64,000 nucleotides of DNA, taken from contig NZ_CP006571.1 of the NCBI RefSeq assembly GCF_000583875.1, forward strand, positions 186,001 to 250,000. The letters run 5' to 3'. Of the stretch, positions 47,814 through 56,081 are shown piece after piece. Numbering within the stretch: position 1 is the first letter of the stretch; every line of letters starts with the position of its first letter. Both the position numbers and the translations under genes were made by a program. The stretch comes from Chlamydia avium 10DC88 (lineage in GTDB: Bacteria; Chlamydiota; Chlamydiia; Chlamydiales; Chlamydiaceae). The notes beneath the pieces were generated by a model. The model was not told the origin of the DNA, made no database searches, and saw only the letters and a program-made list of their open reading frames with translations.

Positions 47814-48080
47814 TTAATGAAAGTGAAGGCGCTTGCTCTTCGTACTTACATTTCGGGTTCTATATTTTCTACATGTAGAAAATAAATTTTTTGGGTTTTC
47901 TTTATTTTTTCTCCTAGGTGTTTTACATATTTTGTTGTTTTTCTTAAGTTGCTTTGATTTTTTATTGTCTGCATGAGGCTCATGTTGACGATATTCCTTA
48001 GCGGATGTATAAACTCCATGCAGCGGCTCCTTGCTAAACAGAATAGCAGGTAGTTTGATAATAATTTCGTTAGCTTCCAT
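47814..48080 (-). CDS. Possible small basic protein (88 aa)
   Basis: An 88-residue open reading frame on the minus strand, starting at ATG 48080 (MEANEIIIKLPAILFSKEPL). It is lysine/arginine-rich in the second half (KKSKQLKKNNKICKTPRRKN) with no recognised domain. The ribosome site is weak. It lies in an otherwise empty 469-base gap between slc1 and ssb, and its 3' part is antisense to the palindromic terminator of slc1. It may be a chance frame in AT-rich DNA, where lysine codons are cheap. Confidence 0.3.
   Translation of the reverse strand: MEANEIIIKLPAILFSKEPLHGVYTSAKEYRQHEPHADNKKSKQLKKNNKICKTPRRKNKENPKNLFSTCRKYRTRNVSTKSKRLHFH
47863..47892 (+). terminator. Palindromic terminator downstream of slc1
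   Basis: A perfect 22-base palindrome (half-site TATTTTCTACA) at 47863-47884 is followed by a T6 run at 47887-47892, 73 bases after the slc1 stop. The stem is AT-rich, so termination may be modest. Confidence 0.5.
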
Positions 48081-48259
48081 CTTAATTTTCGGAGCTTTTC
48101 TTATGTTTTAATTTGTCAACGGAGTTGTGCTTTATCTTCTACAGAGTTTAAAAGATAACCTGAAGGTGCTTCCAGGTATTTCTGGAGAACTATGATTTAG
48201 TATAGTTTTTAGTAATGAGTGAAGAAGCGTGATTCAATAAAAATTCAATAGGTGATTTT

Positions 48260-48739
48260 ATGATGTTTGGTTATTTTGTGGGTTATCTAGGTGCCGATCC
48301 CGAGGAAAGAATGACTTCAAAAGGAAAACGTGTGGTTGTTTTCCGTCTAGGAGTAAAGTCTCGTACAGGAACGAAAGATGAGACTGTGTGGTGTAAGTGT
48401 AACGTATGGCATAATCGTTATGATAAAATGATCCCCTATTTGAAAAAAGGATCAGGAGTGATTGTTGCCGGAGATATTGCTGTGGAAAGTTATATGAGTA
48501 AGGATGGGACTCCACAGTCTTCTTTAGTAATTAGTGTAGATACCTTGAAATTTAGTCCTTTTAGTAGTAAGGGAGATTCTCGTTCTTCTATGACAGGAGT
48601 AGAAGGCATGGCAAAACAGGATCATATATCTTTAGGATTCGAAGGGGAAAGCATAGATACAGAGGCTATATCTGATAAAGATATGTATGCTGGTTATGGA
48701 CAAGGTCAGGAGTATGTTTGTGAAGATGTTCCTTTTTAA
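48260..48739 (+). CDS. ssb: Single-stranded DNA-binding protein
   Basis: A 159-residue SSB. The OB fold is seen in FGYFVGYLGADPEERMTSKG, VVVFRLGVKSR and TVWCKCNVWHNRYDKMIPYL, followed by a flexible linker. The acidic tip EDVPF at the C-terminus is the protein-interaction site of SSBs (canonical DDIPF). It starts at ATG 48260; the next codon is also ATG and either could be used. It precedes pepA by 46 bases. Confidence 0.95.
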   Translation: MMFGYFVGYLGADPEERMTSKGKRVVVFRLGVKSRTGTKDETVWCKCNVWHNRYDKMIPYLKKGSGVIVAGDIAVESYMSKDGTPQSSLVISVDTLKFSPFSSKGDSRSSMTGVEGMAKQDHISLGFEGESIDTEAISDKDMYAGYGQGQEYVCEDVPF

Positions 48740-48785
48740 TTTCAATAGGTAATAAAAAGTCATTATTTGTATAGCGAGGTGACCT

Positions 48786-50288
48786 GTGGTTTTGTTTTAT
48801 TCTCAAGCGTCTTGTAATAAACGTGTTAAGGCTGATGCGGTTATCCTTCCTTTTTGGAAGATAAAAGATAAGGCAAAATGTGCTGCAACAGTAGCAAAAG
48901 ATTACGAGGCAATTTATCAATCAGCTTTGGATAATTTTACAGGGAAAAGCGGTGCAACAGAATTGCTTTATAGTTTAGAACAGGTTCCTGAAAAGCGTGT
49001 TTTGCTTTTGGGATTGGGGAAAAATGAGGAGTTAACTTCGCAAGAAGTCTTAGAGGCATATGCTCGGGCAACACGTATATTGCGTAAAGCGAAGTGCAAA
49101 ACAGTAAATGTCATTCTTCCTACAATTTCTACAATGCATATTTCTGCTGAGGATTTTGTGAAGAATCTTGCAGCAGGAATGTTATCGTTAAACTACAACT
49201 ATCCTAGGTATGTTAGAGATATTAGCAATACGGATCCCTTATTAACTAAGGTAACTGTATATGGTATTGTTGCTAAAATTGCTGAGAGAATTTTTAGAAA
49301 AGAAGAAAGCATTTTTGAAGGTGTGTATCTTACTCGAGATTTGATTAATGGAAATGCTGATGATATTACTCCAAAAAAATTAGCAAGTATTGCTCAGGGA
49401 TTGGCTAAGGAATTCCCTAGTTTAGATGCTAATATTCTTGACAAAGAAGCAATCCTGAAAGAAAAAATGGGGCTATTTGCCGCTGTTTCTAAAGGAGCTG
49501 CTGTAGATCCTTATTTTATTGTTTTAAGTTATCAGGGAAAGCCAAAATCAAAGGATCATACTGTATTAATCGGTAAGGGAGTAACCTTTGACTCGGGGGG
49601 ATTAGATTTAAAGCCAGGCAAGGCAATGTTAACAATGAAAGAAGACATGGCAGGAGCTGCTACCGTGTTAGGTATTCTTTCTGCATTAGCAGCGTTAGAC
49701 TTACCCGTAAATGTAACTGGAATCATCCCTGCTACAGAAAACCCTATTGATGCTGCAGCTTACAAGATGGGAGATGTATATGTGGGCATGTCAGGATTAT
49801 CTGTAGAAATTGGTAGCACAGATGCTGAGGGACGCTTAATCCTTGCAGATGCAATGACTTATGCTTTGAAATATTGCTATCCTACTCGAATTATTGATTT
49901 CGCTACTTTAACAGGAGCAATGGTTGTTTCCTTAGGAGAGGATGTTGCCGGTTTATTCTCAAATAACGACATCTTAGCTCAAAATTTGATAGATTCTTCA
50001 ATGGAAACAGGAGAACCTTTATGGAGGCTGCCTCTTGTTGAAAAATATGATAAAGCATTGAACTCAGATATTGCAGACATGAAAAATATTGGGAATAATC
50101 GTGCGGGAGCCATTACAGCAGCCCTTTTTTTAAGGCGGTTTTTGGATAACCATTCTGTAGCTTGGGCTCATTTAGATATTGCAGGCACAGCTTATCGTGA
50201 GAAAGATGAAGATCTATTCCCAAAATATGCTTCTGGTTTTGGTGTTCGTTGTCTTCTTTATTATATAGAAAAGTTTTTGTCTAAGTAG
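48786..50288 (+). CDS. pepA: Leucyl aminopeptidase (M17)
   Basis: A 500-residue cytosolic metallo-aminopeptidase. The metal-binding motifs are [17 protein letters not shown] (K, D) and the signature [16 protein letters not shown] (D, E), with the catalytic arginine in the latter. An N-terminal macro-like domain precedes the peptidase domain, as in other PepA proteins. GTG 48786 is the start, with GAGGTGA 3-4 bases upstream. Length is normal. It may also act in DNA binding like E. coli PepA, but nothing here shows that. Confidence 0.96.
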   Translation: MVLFYSQASCNKRVKADAVILPFWKIKDKAKCAATVAKDYEAIYQSALDNFTGKSGATELLYSLEQVPEKRVLLLGLGKNEELTSQEVLEAYARATRILRKAKCKTVNVILPTISTMHISAEDFVKNLAAGMLSLNYNYPRYVRDISNTDPLLTKVTVYGIVAKIAERIFRKEESIFEGVYLTRDLINGNADDITPKKLASIAQGLAKEFPSLDANILDKEAILKEKMGLFAAVSKGAAVDPYFIVLSYQGKPKSKDHTVLIGKGVTFDSGGLDLKPGKAMLTMKEDMAGAATVLGILSALAALDLPVNVTGIIPATENPIDAAAYKMGDVYVGMSGLSVEIGSTDAEGRLILADAMTYALKYCYPTRIIDFATLTGAMVVSLGEDVAGLFSNNDILAQNLIDSSMETGEPLWRLPLVEKYDKALNSDIADMKNIGNNRAGAITAALFLRRFLDNHSVAWAHLDIAGTAYREKDEDLFPKYASGFGVRCLLYYIEKFLSK

Positions 50289-50312
50289 TTGCTTATTAAT
50301 TTCTTGCTTGTT

Positions 50313-50345
50313 AATAAAAGCGTTTTTATTTTTATTTTATTAAAA
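50313..50345 (+). terminator. AT-rich terminator after pepA
   Basis: AATAAAA, a GCG loop and TTTTTATT form a short stem followed by further T-rich sequence, 25 bases after the pepA stop and before the hctB promoter. Confidence 0.5.
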
Positions 50346-50363
50346 AAATAACAACTATTTTAT

Positions 50364-50390
50364 TAAAGTTTTTCAATTTCCTGCCGATAG
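50364..50390 (+). promoter_or_regulatory. Sigma28-type promoter of hctB
   Basis: TAAAGTTT (50364-50371), an 11-base spacer and GCCGATAG (50383-50390) match the sigma28 (FliA) consensus TAAAGTTT-N11-GCCGATAA at 15 of 16 positions. In C. trachomatis hctB is the known sigma28-dependent late gene, so the site fits both sequence and biology. Confidence 0.88.
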
Positions 50391-50430
50391 ATGAGGTAAG
50401 TAATGACCTGTCTAATTAGGGGAAATGAAA

Positions 50431-50980
50431 ATGTTAGGAGTACAAAAAAAACGTAGCAGCAAGAAAACTACAACGAAAGCTGTACGTAAGCCAGCTGCTA
50501 AAAAGTCTACGGCGCGCAAAGCTACAGCCCGCAAGACAGTTAAAAAAGCTACATCTCGTAAGACTGTAGCTAAGAAAGTTTCTACTAGAAAGCCAGCTGC
50601 TAAAAAGTCTACGGCGCGCAAAGCTACAGCTCGCAAGACAGTAAGAAAAGCTACATCTCGTAAGACTGTAGCTAAGAAGGCTGCTACCTAGAAAGCCAGC
50701 TGCTAAAAAGTCTACATCACGCAAAACTGCAACTCGCAAGACAGCTGAAAAAGCTACATCTCGTAAGACTGTAGCTAAGAAGGCTGCTACTAGAAAGCTA
50801 GCTGCTAAAAAAGTTGCAAGAACATGCTCGACAAAATCTGTTTGCTGTAAGAACCATAGACATACTGCAGCTTGTAAGCAAGTATGCTCCTCATCTGCAA
50901 AAAGAAGAGGAAGTTCCAGAGGTCGTATTCGCACAGCTCATGGTTGGCGTCAGCAATTGATGAAATTAGTTGCTCATTAG
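50431..50980 (+). CDS. hctB: Histone-like protein HC2, frameshifted by one extra base
   Basis: Lysine/alanine/arginine-rich chromatin-condensing protein made late, when reticulate bodies become elementary bodies. It starts at ATG 50431 (MLGVQKKRSSKK). It contains three copies of a 34-residue repeat (starting RKPAAKKSTARKATARKTV). The frame stops at TAG 50689 and resumes in the next frame as KPAAKKSTSRKTATRKTAEK, ending GRIRTAHGWRQQLMKLVAH at 50980. The break is ACCTAG where the matching repeat boundary has ACTAG, so one extra C at 50687-50688 is the cause. Removing it gives 182 residues. The C-terminal tail carries five cysteines and two histidines. A sigma28 promoter lies upstream and a strong terminator downstream. 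Confidence 0.9.
50493..50800 (+). repeat. Three 102-bp tandem repeats inside hctB
   Basis: Near-identical copies begin near 50489, 50591 and 50693, each encoding about 34 residues; copies 1 and 2 are almost identical. Copy 3 has diverged (STSRKTATRKTAEK). The one-base disruption is at the junction of copies 2 and 3. Confidence 0.8.
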
Positions 50981-51005
50981 GAGTACGGTTTCATTAAGCA
51001 ACAGT

Positions 51006-51046
51006 GAACGGTAAGAGATAATGATAAGGCTCTTACCGTTTTTTAT
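51006..51046 (+). terminator. Rho-independent terminator of hctB
   Basis: AACGGTAAGAG and CTCTTACCGTT form a perfect 11-bp stem with a 12-base loop, followed by a T-rich stretch. It is 26 bases after the hctB stop. Confidence 0.92.
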
Positions 51047-51139
51047 TTTCATCTTGCCCCTCTCCTTCTGTACAGTTGGAAGGGAAACTGGTATAGTTCA
51101 GCACACAATCCTAGTGTGGATTTAAAAGTTGAGGAAAGG

Positions 51140-52075
51140 GTGCAAAGCTATACTAACTTTCAGGATTTCAATAAGTTATTTAAAGAACAATCCCCTTCTT
51201 TTGCAGTGATAGGATCTAACTCTGAAGAAGATAAAGATATTTGTATGGAGTTATTGGTCTCAGGAAAGATGAGAGAGTTTGATGCTTTAGGGTTGACAGT
51301 CAATGATTTATCTCAGTGGACAGAATCTTACGGATTGTTTGCTTTTTTAGAGACAATAGTGATCTATCGTGTAGAAAAATTATCACAATCAGTTCGAGAT
51401 TTTTTCATTCGTTATTCTAATAATCCTCATCCGTATCTAACTTTTGTATTATTTACTACTAAGCAATCCTATTTTCAAGGACTGCAGAAAGATCTTCCCA
51501 CAGCCATGTTTCTGTCATTATTTGGAGAGTGGTTTTCAGATAGAGAGAAACGTATCACGGCTCTTCTGACTCAAAAAGCCTCTTCTTTAGGTATTTCTTG
51601 TTCTTCTGCGTTAGCATCAGCTTTTGTAAAGAAATTTCCTCAGAGAGAGATACATTATCTTCTCGGAGAATTTCATAAGTTACTTTGTCAAATTGGGGAT
51701 AAAAAAGTTTTAGAATATAAGGATATAGAGTCTCTAGTAGAGAAACAAGAACAGGTATCATTATGGAAATTTCGTGATGCTTTGTTGCAAAGAAATGTTC
51801 GGGAAAGTCAAGCATTACTGCATTCTTTATTATATGAGCATGGGGAAGATCCTTTATCATTAATTGCTTTCCTACGTGGGCAATGTCTCTATGGTTTACG
51901 TGGGTTAGAAGAAAAAAATAAAGATCATAGGTATCGTATTTTTTTCGTTTATGGGAAAGAACACCTATACCAGGCTTTAAGTCATTTGTTTTATGTTGAG
52001 AGTTTAATTAAGAACAATATTCAAGATCCTCTAATAGGGATGGAAACTTTACTCGTGAGAATGGCTTGTTTATAG
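51140..52075 (+). CDS. holA: DNA polymerase III delta subunit-like protein (HolA)
   Basis: A clamp-loader delta-like protein. Segments such as FAVIGSNSEEDKDICMELLV, a central LTFVLFTTKQS and C-terminal helices SLWKFRDALLQRNVRESQAL plus DPLSLIAFLRGQ follow the HolA layout, though the family is weakly conserved. I prefer GTG 51140 (VQSYTNFQDF, 311 residues) because GAGG lies 5 bases upstream; GTG 51116 would add 8 residues with no ribosome site. It lies between the hctB terminator and a surface-protein gene. In C. trachomatis a methyltransferase gene (CT048) follows, which is absent here. Confidence 0.75.
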   Translation: MQSYTNFQDFNKLFKEQSPSFAVIGSNSEEDKDICMELLVSGKMREFDALGLTVNDLSQWTESYGLFAFLETIVIYRVEKLSQSVRDFFIRYSNNPHPYLTFVLFTTKQSYFQGLQKDLPTAMFLSLFGEWFSDREKRITALLTQKASSLGISCSSALASAFVKKFPQREIHYLLGEFHKLLCQIGDKKVLEYKDIESLVEKQEQVSLWKFRDALLQRNVRESQALLHSLLYEHGEDPLSLIAFLRGQCLYGLRGLEEKNKDHRYRIFFVYGKEHLYQALSHLFYVESLIKNNIQDPLIGMETLLVRMACL

Positions 52076-52218
52076 TTTCCTTTGTTTGCGTAAAGATTCT
52101 CTTATTTCTATAGAGTAACTGAATTTTATTGTTTTATCTTTTTATTCGTTTATTATTTATAATTAAAAACGTTTTATTTTATTTGTTAATTAATGAAAAA
52201 TTAATACGAAATTAACAA

Positions 52219-53469
52219 ATGAAAGAATCTTTAAAAAGAATAAATTTGCAAAATTCTACTGCAACTAATACTGTTGATGAGTCTTCAGTTTCTTGCAGTG
52301 GTGACGAAGTACTAGTACATCAACCTTGGAATATAGGAAATACGACTATTAAAAATATAGTTCGGCCTACGATCAATGAATCAGAGAGTCTTCCTAATGG
52401 ATGTATTGTACTCAAGAGTGATCTCAGTGATTATTTACAAAAGGGTCTTGTGACTACTAGTGGTACCTATTTGAGGACAATAGGTGGCCTTATGGTAGGA
52501 AACATCGATATGGGTAACAACAAGGTTTCTGGATTACCCACTTCATACGCAGAGATCCAAGTGGATTCTAAAGATATAGTATCCGTAGGCATGGTACAAG
52601 AAGATATTGGTGCGATTGCGGATACTGTGAAGATACTAGTCCGGCGTATGGATGAAATTACAGATCCTCAATATGGGTTGGACAAGCTATTCATTGATTT
52701 AGGATCTCCTGGGGAAAATGGAGTGTTAGCGCATCCGAATCAAGCTAAGTGGTTAATCATTAATGGCGATAATACCATGGAAGGGACTCTACATTTTCAG
52801 AAGCTAGAACAAACTAGCTTATTAGGTGAGAATCCTACGATTACAGGATTGTATATTGGTAACTCTTCGTCTTCGAGTGGGGGGAACGGGAGCTCGGGAT
52901 CAGGGACACTTCAGGCAGTAGGAGCGATTTCTAATGAGACAGATGCTGATTTGTTAACTAGACTAGTCGCCGTGGATGATCTTACAAAAACTTTGGAACC
53001 TGTGAAAAATTCTACAGGAACAGGAACTTCGACTGCTACATATCCTCAATGGACGGGTATGGATGTTCCTTTTATTTGTTTGACTTCTTCGAATTCTTCT
53101 TCGACTAATCCGGTGAAATCAAAATGCGCAGATAAGTTTATGACATATACAAATGAAGGCCAGTTAACATTACTACGTCGGGGTTTGTATTTTATTTCTT
53201 TTTGCTTTGATTTTAGTTCTGCAAGTTCATCGGATACATCAGATTCATCAGCAACAGATGTGAGTTGTACTCTATCCTTAACTCCGAATGGGGGATCAAA
53301 AACAACAGTATATACATGTAGTGGTAAATCAGATACTACTTTAACAGGGCAATGTTATCTTTTTGCAGAAGGAGATACACCATCGGTTTCAACGACTCTA
53401 TCCATAGAGGTTACTCCAACTCCTGTATCTAAAAAGATGTGGGCTATATCTTTTAGAGCATGTTATTAA
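52219..53469 (+). CDS. Phage-tail-fibre-like serine/threonine-rich protein A
   Basis: A 416-residue protein without a signal peptide. The N-terminal half carries tail-fibre-type repeats (GGLMVGNIDMGNNKVSGLPT near 93-112; INGDNTMEGTLHFQKLEQ near 185). A glycine/serine linker follows (SSSSSGGNGSSGSG). The C-terminal 130 residues look like a beta-sandwich head (PFICLTSSNSSSTNPVKSK, LLRRGLYFISFCFDFSS). The compact trimeric repeat plus head resembles phage or pyocin fibres and C1q-like domains. The locus corresponds to CT049-CT051, which in C. trachomatis encodes secreted Pls proteins. Its partner is convergent at 53512. It is most likely surface-exposed or secreted; the route is unknown. Confidence 0.7.
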   Translation: MKESLKRINLQNSTATNTVDESSVSCSGDEVLVHQPWNIGNTTIKNIVRPTINESESLPNGCIVLKSDLSDYLQKGLVTTSGTYLRTIGGLMVGNIDMGNNKVSGLPTSYAEIQVDSKDIVSVGMVQEDIGAIADTVKILVRRMDEITDPQYGLDKLFIDLGSPGENGVLAHPNQAKWLIINGDNTMEGTLHFQKLEQTSLLGENPTITGLYIGNSSSSSGGNGSSGSGTLQAVGAISNETDADLLTRLVAVDDLTKTLEPVKNSTGTGTSTATYPQWTGMDVPFICLTSSNSSSTNPVKSKCADKFMTYTNEGQLTLLRRGLYFISFCFDFSSASSSDTSDSSATDVSCTLSLTPNGGSKTTVYTCSGKSDTTLTGQCYLFAEGDTPSVSTTLSIEVTPTPVSKKMWAISFRACY

Positions 53470-53480
53470 AATAATTTCTA

Positions 53481-53507
53481 AAAAGGCTAAGAGTATCTTA
53501 GCCTTTT
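53481..53507. terminator. Bidirectional terminator between the two fibre-like genes
   Basis: AAAAGGCTAAG, loop AGTAT and CTTAGCCTTTT form a perfect 11-bp stem. The flanking A and T runs let it serve both convergent genes. Confidence 0.92.
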
Positions 53508-53511
53508 CTCT

Positions 53512-54894
53512 TCATGAAGAGGATGTTGGGAATATGGAAGGTAAAAGAGTCACTTGGTAAGACCATGAGGTAATGCTTGATGTCACTGATGAAGCATCTC
53601 CTGATGAGACATCGGAACTTACTGATGAAGATGAAGAGCTTTCTGAAGATGAAGAACTTCCTGATGTGTTTGGTACAGAGCTTCTTGTAGAGCTTATGCT
53701 TGTTTTGATTTTCAGTACTGAATTCTGTGTTTGAACAGGAATTTGACAACACACAGGTTGTCCAGATGCTAGAGAGGGAATCTCATATACCACAGTATCT
53801 CCTGTTGAGTTTGTGCTAGTTTCTTCTGCTTCTTCTCCTCCTGAACTAGTACTAGCAGGTGGGTTAAGTATGACACTGATATTTGATTTTGTATCGTTCG
53901 AACTTGTGACAGAAAAACATAGGGTAACAATTCCTACTCCTAGAATTTGCATTGATGTCTTATCGGAGTCTTCGATTTTTAGATATGTGCTAGAGGTTGG
54001 GGTAGTTATTAAAGAAGATGATGAAGTCTGTGTTGTTGTTGGCGTTGTAGTTGATGAGGAGATCGACATCTTGGGAGAAATGATCGATGTTGGTTGAGCC
54101 GATTCCGTCGATTCCGCTGGTGTTGGTGTTGTTGATGGTGTTTCTGTTGCGGATGTTGTAATTTCTTCCCAGTTAAAGTAACCCGAGGAGGAAGTAGAGA
54201 TAGGATTACTAACAGTATTTCCTATCATCCCTACTTGAGGTAGAGTAATTTTGCTTTGTACATACTCCACATTGACTGCGTATTGTGTTTCTGTATCAGC
54301 AGGAGTTTTTATACCGGTAACTGTATGATTACTCATATCTAGATTACCGTTCATAGTTCCTCCGCTCACACTGATAAATTGAGCTGAGGAGGTAGTCTCT
54401 GAGCCATCATCTTCCTCATCTTCAGATACAATACCAAGAGCAGCCTCTATGTTGTTCATTTTATCTAAAGCACTACTGATGCTGCTAATTGCATCAGTGA
54501 GATCTTTGTTGTTGGTAACCTCACTAACTTTCTCGGAAAGATATTTAAAATTTACTGCATCAGAATCTTGAGGGGAGTCTCCCATCCCCAAGTTAGTGAT
54601 TTTGTTTCCTCCCATGTTAATATTTCCTGTCAAAGTTCCTCCCGCTGTGGGGAGATATCCAGAATCTGGATCACTTTTTAATACGAAGTTAGATTTGAGA
54701 TACTCTAGGGGTACAGCATCAGAGTCATTAGAAGGAGTAGCAAGTCCACTAATATTTTGACTATTCATATTAATGGGTTTTGAAGATGAAATCCCGCTAC
54801 TAGTAACAGTAAATATTGATGAATTTGTTGTTTGTGTGGTGCTAGTAAGAAGATTAATTTGAGATGCTTGGTTATACTCTGTATTATTTTTCAT
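53512..54894 (-). CDS. Phage-tail-fibre-like serine/threonine-rich protein B
   Basis: A 460-residue protein with no signal peptide. Three tail-fibre-type repeats are clear: NMNSQNISGLATPSNDSDAV near 42-62, GGTLTGNINMGGNKITNLGM near 85-104 followed by DSDAVNFKYLSEK, and GGTMNGNLDMSNHTVTGIKT near 178. A short coiled-coil-like part and an acidic run (EDEEDDGSE) separate the last two. From about 250 on it is a Ser/Thr/Pro-rich low-complexity stalk, then a beta-rich C-terminal domain (ILGVGIVTLCFSVTSS, PVCCQIPVQTQNSVLKIKTS), ending in a serine tract. It shares this plan with the convergent gene at 52219, so the two are probably ancient duplicates. The start is ATG 54894. Confidence 0.7.
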   Translation of the reverse strand: MKNNTEYNQASQINLLTSTTQTTNSSIFTVTSSGISSSKPINMNSQNISGLATPSNDSDAVPLEYLKSNFVLKSDPDSGYLPTAGGTLTGNINMGGNKITNLGMGDSPQDSDAVNFKYLSEKVSEVTNNKDLTDAISSISSALDKMNNIEAALGIVSEDEEDDGSETTSSAQFISVSGGTMNGNLDMSNHTVTGIKTPADTETQYAVNVEYVQSKITLPQVGMIGNTVSNPISTSSSGYFNWEEITTSATETPSTTPTPAESTESAQPTSIISPKMSISSSTTTPTTTQTSSSSLITTPTSSTYLKIEDSDKTSMQILGVGIVTLCFSVTSSNDTKSNISVILNPPASTSSGGEEAEETSTNSTGDTVVYEIPSLASGQPVCCQIPVQTQNSVLKIKTSISSTRSSVPNTSGSSSSSESSSSSSVSSDVSSGDASSVTSSITSWSYQVTLLPSIFPTSSS

Positions 54895-54959
54895 ATTTTT
54901 TGTTATTATTAATTATTTTTTTATAAAAATCTAATAACAATTAATATTGTTTTATTAAA

Positions 54960-56081
54960 TTAAAAAGAAATATTCATGATTTCTTCAGCAACAGTATCAT
55001 GAAATAAGCGGCCGCGAGAATTTAATGAAAGAAATTCCTCATTTTTATCGAAGAGTTCTTGTATGTGTGTGAGTGAGGTCAAGGTATGCATGAGAGGAAG
55101 AGGAAAGTCATTCCATCGTGCTCCTTGGGTAAGTCGTAATCGAAGAGCAAGAGCTTCTTTAATACGTTCTTTTTCAGGAAGACATTCTGTAAATTCATGA
55201 GTAGGGAGATTTTTACGTACAGCACGTAGATATTGAGAGATCCTTGATAGATTCTTGGATCGAGTATTATGAATATATTGAGAAGCAGAAACTCCTAATC
55301 CTAAAAAAGGCTGGTCTGTCCAGTAATAGAGATTATGCTTTGATTCTGTATGTGATTTTGCGTAAGATCCAAGTTCGTAGCGAGAAAATCCTTGGGAAGA
55401 GAGATATTCTTCAGCAAATAGGCTCATCGATGCTAAGGATTGGTCGTTAGCAATTGCAGGTAGAACAGCATGTCGGTGTTTGTAAAATGAAGTATGGGGA
55501 TCTATTGTAAGATTATAAAGGGAAATATGAGAGATAGGCAAGGAAAGTGCCTGATGGATATCCGATATGAAATCTTCCAGAGTTTGTGTTGGCAGTCCAT
55601 AAATAAGATCAATAGAAAGATTTGTAAAACCATATTGGTAACAACGATGTAAAGCACAAATAGCTGTTGTTGATGAATGTATTCTTCCTAAAGCTTTGAG
55701 GATGGGATCATGAAATGTTTGTATTCCCACGCTGATTCTATTGATGGGGGTTTGAGACAGTTGGCGTATATACGATTCTGATAAATCTTCAGGATTTGCT
55801 TCTAAAGTGATTTCTCGTGCATGGAGAGCAAAAACATCAAGAAGTTTATGAAAATAACGAGGAGGAATTAACGAAGGAGTTCCCCCTCCAAAGAATATTG
55901 TATCAATGAAGTAGCCATCTTTTAGGGATGAAAACTTATGTAACCCTTCTTGAAGCACCTGGTTACAATAAAGCTCTATCCATTCGTCACGATAAGGAAT
56001 AGTATAAAAGCTACAGTAATGACATTTCTTCGAACAGAAGGGGATGTGGATGTAAAGAGCTAAGGGCTTTTTACCATTCAT
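54960..56081 (-). CDS. hemW: HemW-like radical SAM protein (HemN family)
   Basis: A 373-residue radical SAM protein starting at ATG 56081 (MNGKKPLALYIHIPFC). The cluster motif CSKKCHYC (CxxxCxxC) is followed by FFGGGTPSLIPP and EANPEDLSESYI. These fit the HemN/HemW family; the YIHIPFC start and single-cluster layout favour HemW, a heme chaperone-like protein, over true coproporphyrinogen dehydrogenase, but the distinction is uncertain. An in-frame upstream ATG (56153) would add 24 residues lying inside the preceding gene. The start overlaps that gene by 11 bases. Confidence 0.85.
   Translation of the reverse strand: MNGKKPLALYIHIPFCSKKCHYCSFYTIPYRDEWIELYCNQVLQEGLHKFSSLKDGYFIDTIFFGGGTPSLIPPRYFHKLLDVFALHAREITLEANPEDLSESYIRQLSQTPINRISVGIQTFHDPILKALGRIHSSTTAICALHRCYQYGFTNLSIDLIYGLPTQTLEDFISDIHQALSLPISHISLYNLTIDPHTSFYKHRHAVLPAIANDQSLASMSLFAEEYLSSQGFSRYELGSYAKSHTESKHNLYYWTDQPFLGLGVSASQYIHNTRSKNLSRISQYLRAVRKNLPTHEFTECLPEKERIKEALALRLRLTQGARWNDFPLPLMHTLTSLTHIQELFDKNEEFLSLNSRGRLFHDTVAEEIMNISF

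Noticed and set aside
48666-48920. 84-codon minus-strand frame across the ssb/pepA junction
   Set aside because: It overlaps two secure genes in antisense and has no features of its own.
50489-50800. Tandem repeats resembling a CRISPR or VNTR array
   Set aside because: The 102-base units are contiguous without spacers and lie inside the HC2 coding frame.
50434-50934. 166-codon minus-strand frame opposite hctB
   Set aside because: It is the antisense of a low-complexity repeat gene; its Phe/Leu/Ala/Ser-rich composition is just the complement of Lys/Arg/Ala codons.
53813-54097. 94-codon plus-strand frame inside fibre-like gene B
   Set aside because: Antisense of a Ser/Thr-rich stretch; valine-rich composition follows from that and no ribosome site is seen.
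52219-54894. Prophage remnant
   Set aside because: Only fibre-like repeats are phage-like; there is no integrase, capsid, terminase, lysis gene or attachment repeat nearby.
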